This document shows positions 55,714-64,000 of a stretch of DNA of 64,000 nt, piece by piece. A program made the position numbers and the translations under genes. Numbering within the stretch: the first letter of the stretch is position 1; each line of letters begins with the position of its first letter. The notes under the pieces are model-generated. The model made no database searches and was not told where the DNA came from. It was given only the letters and a program-made list of their open reading frames with translations. Origin of the DNA: Solea solea (Eukaryota; Chordata; Actinopteri; Pleuronectiformes; Soleidae); contig NC_081137.1 of NCBI RefSeq assembly GCF_958295425.1, positions 6,404,238 through 6,468,237 of the forward strand, in the 5' to 3' direction.

Positions 55714-55719
55714 AATAAA
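55714..55719 (+). terminator. candidate polyadenylation signal of prrg3
   Basis: AATAAA about 1.5 kb after the stop codon, the first canonical signal on the strand outside the MITE-like element. Confidence 0.5.
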
Positions 55720-55729
55720 TTAATAATCA

Positions 55730-58270
55730 CATTACCAATTAGTGATTTAGCTGCAAAATTACCAAATGTCTGCCCCAGCTGTGCAGATTAGATGCTTTTT
55801 ATTGTTTTGTATTGGTGCAATTTTAATATTTGGGTTTTGGGCTATTGTTAATGAAAAAAAAAAATCAGTATAATTGCAAGGCAGACCTGAAGAGTATCAT
55901 TCTGTCCTCCAAACTAATGTAGCGTATTACACTCCTGTTTACTATAAAACCACTCCTGGAGCTAGACCACAAAGAATCGTTCTCTTTTCAGAAAATATTT
56001 ACCCGTTGTCCTGCTTCTTGAAGAAAACATACAGTACACACTGCCACAAGAAACACAGCTTCACAAATACACACTATTCACACGTGCACAATCAATATTA
56101 TGTGTGTGTAGCAGAGATTGATTGATTATAAACAGGCACTTGCAGGAAAATGTTGACTTTCTGCTGCATACTATTAATATATCATCTTCCTAGTATGTAC
56201 TCAGTATTTGAATGCATGTACTTTATACATAAACATCTTTATGTACGTTCACGATAAGCATGCTACACTCAACCGTAAAGCGCCTTTGTTCCTGTTTGCA
56301 GGACAAGGTGATCAGTGAATGTCATTGTTTTGCTTTTAAAACACAACACTGGTTACAATTGTTACGTTTTAAATGGTGCAGTTACTGTGACGCTATAGTT
56401 GTTGTGCGGAGACTGGAAACAATCAAGGCAAGGTCGGAGACACAGTGTAGCATCACTGGAGATGTGACCTTCAGGCTGACGGTTGTTGAAGAGCAGTCTT
56501 TCAGCACTTGGTGGTGAAATAATCAAATGTTCAGCTTTTGAGTCGTTTGAAGGACTCTTTAATGTTTACAAATGTTATGCCAAGTGTCAACGTGTTGAAG
56601 ACGACGGTCAGCAAATGTGAGTGCGAGTTTCTTTGAGTGTGTTGTTTGGTTGTTGCCTTCAAGGAGACTGATTCATAAGATAAAATTAAACCTGATAGAG
56701 TAAATATGGGTCGCTGATGACATCTGTTTAAGAACCAGCTCCCTGAAAGGTCTAGATGATTTTAAATAATGTATGATGTAAAAGCCGGTTTCATGTTCAA
56801 ATGGTGTTTTTGTGCATTTTTTTTCACACTTTATTGTATGCTTTTGATGCAAATTAAAGTCTTTAGGGCTTTAAAGTATATAAAATTATAATGTAACTTG
56901 CCAGAAAGTGTGAGAAAGTGGATGATGGGAACCAGTGTGTGGAAAACACTATAGCTGCTTTCAGACATGCACCAAACTGCAGACCTCACCCAGATTTTTG
57001 ACATAATCTGCAGTTTGTGTCTGAACACAGTTAGAAAACCCAGTGCCATGGTCAGCATCTGTCACACATCAGCACACACGACTTCCCATCCTATTCATAT
57101 ATACTGTGCACACATATCGAATGTAAAACAAGTGTATTTAAAAAGTTTAACCAAAATTGCTAAATTAGAGGATACGATTATCTCCCGTATGTTTCCAGTT
57201 CAGCTTTGGTGCCAACAAATATCTCTAAATCATATCTAGACCTGACCAGGCCTGAACACTTGTACAGTATAAGACATGTGACCTGACCAATGGGCTGATT
57301 AAAGGGTCTGGTAGTCAGGTTTCTATTTATGTTTTGCAGAGTGAGGTTTTTGTGATAAATTTGTTGCATATATACGAGTGGACTTTTACCTCACTACATC
57401 TTGGTAAGGTGCACTTTGTACACCAGTGGCTTAATTTTGTATCCTGTGCTAAAGTTCTTCACTGCCTCACTTACAGCCTGCAGCTGTTTCACACAGGCTT
57501 TTGTTTGATCACTTCCCAGGAAGAAACACTGTTAGGGAAAAGTGACTAATGACATATTTAATCATGTATGTTTCATATAAAAGTGACTTCTTTCCACCAA
57601 AATACATGCATAAGTGTGTTTTTGTCTCAACCTCTTGTACTAAATCAATTTCTTGCATATCGTGCATGGCTGCTCTGCTTAGTTAAAGCTTTGTTAAAGC
57701 CGTACACATGAGCTGATGTAGAATATTTACATTGTGATATAATGTAGTTCACTTCATAAACAAAAAGTAACATGGAGATTATTGTTGCACTTGTTCCTAC
57801 CGGTGTTGCATTTATTTTTTTAAATTTCAATGTTTGCAAATTATTAATATTTTTAAATGTATATATGTGATTATTTATTCAGGGTTTGAGTCCGTTTCAG
57901 ACTTTTGTTCTTGGGATTTAGGTGTAGGAGTTGAAACACGCCACAAGATGGCAGTAGAGCAACATTTGTTTTCTAGTTTAGGGGAAGCAAAACAAAATAA
58001 TTAGAGAGAAATGAGGAATAGGCCCACATGTGAAATAGATTTTGTAAACAAAATTTAAAAATGTAATTAAATTAAATAAAAAGCCATATTTGTGAGGGAA
58101 AATAATCTCAGAAGTCTATTTAATTAATTTCTTTATTATGTTTACGAGTTTTGGGGTTGTTGTTTTTTTTTACATGTGGCTCTAATTATCTTCCGTACAT
58201 ATATGTTCATTTAAAATGGTTTAACAATTTGTCTAATTTGTCAAAAAGTCTCGACTGTTATATGATAAAG
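55730..58270. other. intergenic spacer, no gene seen
   Basis: AT-rich. Short open frames show no domains. Holds a CTCF-like motif at 57941. Confidence 0.5.
57941..57956 (+). promoter_or_regulatory. CTCF-like motif
   Basis: CCACAAGATGGCAGTA fits CCASYAGRKGGCRSYR at 15 of 16 positions, forward orientation, in the gap between prrg3 and the Mff-family gene. It could also be part of an old repeat. Confidence 0.35.
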
Positions 58271-58289
58271 TAGGCCGCAGTTCATACTC

Positions 58290-58620
58290 CTCACCACTCA
58301 GCGGCGGTATATTGCACTAAATCGTTGCCAACCGTATATAATACTTTCACGAAGAGGACGAGGCAGAAGACGAGCGAAAAGAGAAGTAAAAGAACTTTGT
58401 GTATTCAGGTCTGTTTATTTTGTTACACTTTGAACATCCATGACTTTAGTAAAGTAAAGGACAACAAACGCCTCTTGTCGCCATTTCACAGTTTCCTGTA
58501 ACCGGAAACTGTCAACTGTCGCGACAACCTGTTGCTGTCAACTGACGTTCGTGTTGTTAGCCGTTTGACATTGACGTGTTTGTTGTCACACTGTCACAGT
58601 GATACGGGTGCTGTTTGTCT
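58290..58620 (+). promoter_or_regulatory. probable promoter region of the Mff-family gene
   Basis: Two candidate cores. A TATA-like TATATAATA at 58335-58343 is followed by a GA-rich leader with a weak possible donor after 58408. About 150 bases further on, a CpG-richer stretch has a GCCATTT (YY1-like) site near 58480 and ACCGGAAAC (ETS-like) near 58502, the latter inside a small CAGTTTCC/GGAAACTG hairpin. The first exon cannot be fixed from sequence alone. Confidence 0.35.
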
Positions 58621-58949
58621 CAGACTGTTTTTAAAATGTCTACGAGAGTAGTAATGTATAATCCAGAACCAGTGGCGTTTTCAAGGGAGTTTGGGAGCCC
58701 CGAGACAAAATGCTCCTGTGGGCAGGGCCCGTCCAAGTCTTTATGGGGCCCTACACTGAATTTGTTGGGGGGGCTTTCATAAAACACTTCTCTAAACTCT
58801 CCTATGTCTTTTTATTTTGAATTTCTGGCTGTAGAATTGGCAAAAAAAACAACTTTCTTTTAACTATACTATATAACTATATGACTAACTTTTAGGAATA
58901 CTGAGAAACGTGTAACACGCTGGTGAATCTTGTCTGTAACAAGTGGGCG

Positions 58950-59050
58950 CTAAGCTCTATTTCTCAGCTTTCCGTTATCCAACCGTTCGTCTTCTACTGC
59001 TTTATCCTCCACATGAGAGTTGGGATGCCAGATCGCCAGTCCATAGTTTT
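58950..59050 (+). repeat. dispersed teleost repeat fragment (CTGCTTTATCCTCCACATGA type)
   Basis: TTCTACTGCTTTATCCTCCA and AGATCGCCAGTCCATAG match the left part of the repeat at 8.6 kb. Confidence 0.6.
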
Positions 59051-59256
59051 TGAATTTTCTAGATGTCACAAATGTGATGCAAACAGGATGGTAACAGAAG
59101 GGTTAAATTCCATTAATAATAGTTGTGTTCACACCAAACCAGTGTCACTTTTTTTTTTTTTTATCGTAGAGGGGAGTTAATCACAAAAATGGCCTTGTAT
59201 TAATTTGCATGATGTGTTTTCACATGGCGATTTAATGCACTTTGTACTTAGGAGAA

Positions 59257-62200
59257 ATGTCCCAAGACCTGATTTGTGATCCGATTTTCATGGAGATCAT
59301 CAATAAAAACATGCGTGTTCCTGATCGCCTGAGTGTCGGCACGAGGCAGCAGTGGCAGAGGGAGGAAGGAGAGCAGCCCCCACCAGTTTATTCCATGCAG
59401 GTCCCTGAAAGGCTGACATACACAGGTACTTTAAAAAAAAAAAAATGTGTGTGAAATAAGTTATTGGAACTCCTGCTACACCTGAGAGCAACAGACAATA
59501 ACAAAGACATAAAAAGAATACAAAATGTGTAACTGTTGGGGATACAAACCACAGGGTGGGCGTGGCTACTGACCTGAAAATGAATAGTAGGCCGAAACGG
59601 AAGTGAAAGTGGTGAATTTTATCCTCCACATGTGGGGTGCTGGTGTCAATCCCAGCTGACATAAAGCAAAATGTGGAGTACATTCAGGACAAGTCACTAT
59701 GACTATCCACTCTGACACTCACTTCAGAGGGTCCAATTTGCCTAATGCCAAAAGCTGCATGTTTTTGGACTCTGCTCAGACCGGGTTGTGAACCCATATA
59801 TTCTTGATGCAAAGGCAAGAGTGCTAACCCCTACACCAACCACGTGTTGTTCTGAAATTTCAAAATTATAGCTTGACATATGAAGATGTCTGAATCCATG
59901 TCCTTTTTTCCTGTTTACACTGTCATGGGTCATATCTAATTTGTGCCAAATGGGAGGAAAATATCAGAATTGGATCACTTGCACCATGCAGTGTAAATGC
60001 AGCCACAGTGAATGAAAGCGATGAACAGTGTGCAGGATTTTTACCTTTAGTAAACGAAAGATGATGACAATATGAATCACAATTAAAACACATTTTTGCA
60101 TGATAAAACATCATGTCTTTTAAAGGCTGACATTGTGGATAAACCAGCTGTTTGCAATACTTAGACAGACTGAGAGCAATTGTATTAAGTACACGTACTA
60201 GGACATAGAAGTGTAGAAGCACAATAAATGTTAAAAATATGTAATAACATGTATAGAAATATATAAAAATATCATACTGACTAAGTCTATGAGGAATAAC
60301 TGCTTTCCTTATTTTAGATAGAATAATAATTGCATACATAATTTCACTCAATTTCATTCCTTAATAATGTTTCTCCACAGAAGCCCCTGATATGAGCCCC
60401 AGGCCTCTGTTTAGCCCGTCCAAGCCGATGATCTGTGGTCCCATGGGTCTGGAACCGTGCTGGGAGAGTCCATCTGGAGAAGTCTTCTACAAAGAAGCAC
60501 TGCAGGTAGCTGAGCATGACGAGAGTTCCTCTGTAATGATTGTTATCTTCATTTGAAATGTTTAAACACTAATACAACAACTTTTAAAGTATGTTTCAAT
60601 GACAGAACCTGACATGCCTGTCGTTTCCTGTATGACAGAGTCCCATACGCAGATCTTACAGTGACCAAAGCTTTGGCAGGACGCCACCTGGCACCCCGAC
60701 CCAGAAGAAACAGGCACTGACCAGACACCCATCAAGCTCGTAAGTACTGGAAGTTTAGCCTTGGCAACAGGGCTATTTAATATCATTTTTGGGGGCGCAT
60801 ATAATGAAAGAATAAATGTTCACGCCAGCCGAAAGTAAAACATTACTTTGCTGGGTTGTCAGAAGCACAACAGACACAAAAATCTTTTTTTCCCTGATAT
60901 TTACATTAGTGGAGGACCAGTGGTTCTCAAATGTTTTATACCAAGTACAACCTGAGAGAATATTGAGCTCTTAAAGTAACACCGTTATCACCAAGGTTAA
61001 AATACAGTGGTGTAAATAGGCAAGAGCAAAATCAGTTGTGTACTTTTCACAGCAGGCAGATTTAATCCCAGTAAGATCATTTGCTCTCTCATCATCCTCC
61101 TCATCCTCACATATACTTCACACACTGGTCTAGTGAAATTAGATTATGATGGGGTAAGAGATAAGACGACTCTAAATATTATTATTATTACTTTTATTAT
61201 TTATTTTTTGTTTCATTTTCTGTGCATTCTGGTCAAACTTCCTCAGCATACCCTGGTATATACAGTAGAACGGTGTTTCTGATTTTCCTCCGAGTACCAC
61301 TGGTGGTACACGTCCCACCACACTGTCAGAGAAACAGGTGCTTGCCCTGCCTGAGTGTGTATGGACAGTAAAGTAGGTTGCCAGTTCAGGGACTATGGAC
61401 GTCTTCTGGCTTGTCCTCCAGTTCGGTCTTCGGTACAACACTTTTCAACTTCTCCTTGTGAAGCCGGTCACACAGTGACAGGGGACCTACACTTCCCACA
61501 ATGCAACTCTGCAGCAACCTCCTTGCCTTCAGTTTCTCCTCGCCTAGTAAGGCTGAATTTGACATTGTGTTGACATTCAGGCGTTATTTTATCAGCTTGA
61601 CAATTATTTTCCAGAGTGACCAAAAGAAGCTGATATTCATGTTAAAGGTTGTTGAAGTGGCCCTTTAACACAATAATTCTATCCAGATGTTTTTGGGAGT
61701 GATGTGTATTACACAGTCAAGAGGTAAAGCCTGTTTGTGCTCTGTTGCTTATGTTGTGAACTGGGTGTTTGTGTCTTGTTTGTGGCTCAAATTATCAATT
61801 ATTCTCTCATCAAATTCATGAATCCCATAAAAATACAGACATTTGTATTTAGAAGGTTCACCACACTCTTCCGGCTGTTATCAGTTATCAGGGCAGCTGA
61901 TGATTGATGCCGATTTTTTTGGTCCATATATGTAGCTGATTATCTTCATCTGAGAAAAGCTTTTTAATGATCAAATACTACAAAAAAAGTGCTTAACTTC
62001 AGTCACCAGCTATTTACAATCCACTCAATATTAAATACATTGAACAACTCACCAAATAATAATTGTTTTTGACTGAGCAACAGTTATCAAGTTTCTGATT
62101 TGTATTAATGTGCAGATTAATTAACAATTAACAATCAAAAAAAGGCAAATACCATTCCAGTCCACCTCTAGCTGTTATGTCTTATTTTGTCTGAAACTTG

Positions 62201-62746
62201 AAGACATTAATGTTCCAGAATATAAGACACTGAAAACCTGTTCACCCTGATAGAGACTTGATTACATTGGTGCACACAGATTACTCTTGAACCTTCATTA
62301 GAGGTTTAATCTATTTTCTTTTTCACTTTGCCTGTGTTTTTTGGACGATCTGCTGTTGATGTTAAACCTTATTTTAAAATCTTAGGTCACTCCAGCACCG
62401 ATCCTGTCTATCCCAAATAGTACCTCAGTCCCTCTGGTCTGTGTTGTTAATTTCCTTTCTGACTCAATCCTTTACTTTGTCTCTGAGTTGATGTTCTCCT
62501 TCTCCTCCTCCTTCCCTCCGGCCTCCCCCTCATCTCTCTCGACTGTAGTCGAGGTTCGGGTCATCACATACGTGAGCACAGCGCCGCGTCCCCCACCGCT
62601 CAGACCACCAGCCCTAAGATCCCGGCTCAGTCTTTCCCCGCCTCCCCCCTCAGCTCCCTGTCGTCACACTCCTTGGTGCAGGCTGCCAAGCAGCTGGGCC
62701 GACAAGCTTCACAGCGCCTCCTGCAGACGGTCACGCAGAAATACAG
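59257..62746 (+). CDS. Mff/Tango11-family mitochondrial fission factor, N-terminal exons (gene continues beyond window)
   Basis: Exons 59257-59425, 60381-60505, 60639-60739, 62549-62746, joined in frame by GT-AG (197 complete codons plus two bases). Mff is a tail-anchored outer-membrane protein that recruits the GTPase Drp1 for mitochondrial and peroxisomal division. The two short N-terminal repeats known from Mff are clear: NMRVPDRL (18-25) and MQVPERL (47-53), at the usual spacing. Downstream is a Ser/Pro-rich region with likely phosphorylation motifs (RRSYSDQSF, RTPPGTPTQ) and a helical segment (SLVQAAKQLGRQASQRLL then QTVTQKYR). The middle diverges from human MFF, and the coiled coil and tail anchor are not in the window. 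In human, PRRG3 is followed by FATE1, an Mff relative, so this may be the fish counterpart of that locus. An acceptor TTAG precedes the start codon by five bases, so a 5' non-coding exon lies upstream. Confidence 0.75.
59655..59855 (+). repeat. dispersed teleost repeat (GCATGTTTTTGGACT type), diverged copy
   Basis: GAGGGTCCAATTTGCCTAAT, GCATGTTTTTGGACT and AACCCCTACACCAACCACGT, as in the family copy at 8.6 kb. Lies in the first intron of the Mff-family gene. Confidence 0.6.
60905..61192 (+). repeat. unnamed ~200-290 bp repeat, copy B
   Basis: Begins with AGGACCAGTGGTTCTCAAAT and TACCAAGTACAACCTGAGAG, then matches 44371-44577 over about 200 bases (GGTGTAAATAGGCAA, CTTTTCACAG, TCATCATCCTCCTC, GTGAAATTAGATTA). 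In an intron of the Mff-family gene. Confidence 0.75.
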
Positions 62747-64000
62747 GTGTGAGTTGTCCAAGGGAGGGCTACATACACACCACACTGTTTTCATTTAAAA
62801 AAAATTGTACATTTGATGTTAAATTGTAAAACATTCTTGACAATATCTAGCAATTACCTCATCTCAGTAAATCTAGAAATCCTTTATCTTACTTTTCCTA
62901 ACACACACAGGCTCATTATTCCTAAATTATCTGTGTGCTAGTATTGATGCAAATTACTTCTGATATGGAGCTTAAACACAATCTATACAGTCAATTTGAA
63001 ATATAAATATGACAGGGGGTTTACTGCCTACAATCAAAGGTTTAACTATTTATATATTATTACATTAAACATAATTAATGTTGTATTTTGTTCTGTCAGG
63101 CACAAAGAAGCACACGTGGATTAAAACGTCCTAACCATTATTTATTCATTTACGAGTGAGGAATTTACAAGTAGATTTTTTTCAAAGTGAAATCACACAT
63201 TTAGCGAATTTTAAAACTGCAATTTAATAGTTTCATTTTTTTATTCCTCTATGTTTGTTGCCAATTTAAAAAAAAAAAAATACAATTAATACAATGAAAG
63301 CACTTAATATCTTTATCACATACATAACCTTAAGAAGCCAGGTTGCTTAATGTCTTAACTTAAAACATTATGTATCTTAAATTAACTTGCAATCGCAGAA
63401 TCTGACAGATAAATTGCAAACTAACATTTTTCAGGGTGACGTATCTTAGTTTTTAGACTCTGAAACCACACAGAGTTAATACACATTACATTTTAAACAT
63501 TTAAACCTGTATGTACTGTAATATCAGCCACACATAGATGTCACTATTGTTCCTGATTGAGTTCTTTCTTCCTCCTTTAATCTGTTTACGTATATCTTTT
63601 TGTTTTGTTTCTTAGGTTTGTCTATGTGTTGTCTCCATGGGTCTCTTCAGTTTTTTTGTACTGATTTTGAGCTCAAATCATCCGTCACTCTTGGCTTCAG
63701 TCATGCAGCTCACAGCAAATGCATCACAGTAACTTAATTGTTGAGGTTTTAATCTTTGCTTTGGCTGAAATCACTCACCTCTGGCCTGACGACGTTCTCT
63801 GCTGTGGAGACGGGGAAAGAATCCTCTTTATTTCATTATTTCACAACATCTCTGCTTCTGCAGTGGAGGAACTAACCAGCGAGTGCATGCAGATGAAGAC
63901 ATGTTACTGCTTTGCTTTCAATTCAGTGGATCTTTCTAATATCTGCTTCCAAAGCTGAAGCACCTTTAACTCGACGTCACTTGTCTTTACGTCTTTGTCT
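62747..64000 (+). other. intron of the Mff-family gene, right edge of window
   Basis: AT-rich sequence after the last recognised exon. The remaining exons of the gene (coiled coil and C-terminal anchor) must lie beyond 64000, unless the candidate terminal exon at 63616 is used. Confidence 0.5.
63616..63664 (+). CDS. candidate alternative terminal exon of the Mff-family gene
   Basis: A long pyrimidine tract ends in TTAG at 63612-63615. Joined to the exon ending at 62746, the next bases stay in frame and read R FVYVLSPWVSSVFLY before TGA 63662-63664. The hydrophobic ending would replace the usual coiled coil and anchor. It has no homology support and could be chance. Confidence 0.2.

Noticed and set aside
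59923..60357. 144-residue minus-strand frame inside the Mff-gene intron
   Set aside because: AT-rich chance frame opposite the intron, no conserved features.

Overview
The window reads as nuclear DNA of a ray-finned fish, most likely a percomorph teleost. Genes are split by GT-AG introns. The coding parts match vertebrate families. The spacers and introns hold many CA/GT microsatellites, Tc1-like transposon remnants and short dispersed repeats of the kind common in percomorph genomes. No tRNA, rRNA, CRISPR array or bacterial-type operon was seen. All family names come from memory of the proteins; no database search was run.

Layout. (1) 61-755: last exon of a CCDC92-family gene (ccdc92b-like), + strand. 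(2) 5565-17299: a complete 28-coding-exon CLUH (clustered mitochondria) paralog, + strand, 1626 residues, opening with one 1.2 kb exon that encodes an acidic, low-complexity extension starting MGNIVQCC. (3) 20.6-33.0 kb: pafah1b1 (LIS1), + strand, CpG-rich 5' exon and 10 coding exons giving exactly 410 residues. These three neighbours match the human 17p13.3 trio CCDC92B-CLUH-PAFAH1B1. (4) 36.8-40.2 kb: rexo2 (oligoribonuclease), - strand, seven coding exons, two of whose introns use GC-AG splice sites. (5) 45.8-48.66 kb: ripply1, + strand, four exons. (6) 49.8-55.7 kb: prrg3, a single-pass membrane Gla protein, + strand, with a spliced upstream ORF in its leader. (7) 59.26 kb to beyond the right edge: an Mff/Tango11-family mitochondrial fission factor gene, + strand, incomplete. 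Genes 5-7 correspond to human X-chromosome genes (RIPPLY1; PRRG3 beside FATE1, an Mff relative).

Spacers and introns hold two Tc1-like remnants (4.1-5.3 kb and 35.5-35.9 kb), a degraded LINE RNase H fragment (19.6-20.1 kb, - strand), at least four families of short dispersed repeats, a MITE-like inverted-repeat element in the prrg3 3' UTR, and several very regular hairpins. Three CTCF-like motifs lie in the gaps between gene blocks.

The genes are not an operon or one pathway. CLUH (mRNAs for mitochondrial proteins), REXO2 (mitochondrial short-RNA decay) and Mff (mitochondrial division) share a mitochondrial theme, but their adjacency is probably coincidental. The observations most worth following are the N-terminal extension of the CLUH paralog, the pair of GC-AG introns in rexo2, the prrg3 uORF, and the CTCF-like motifs around pafah1b1.
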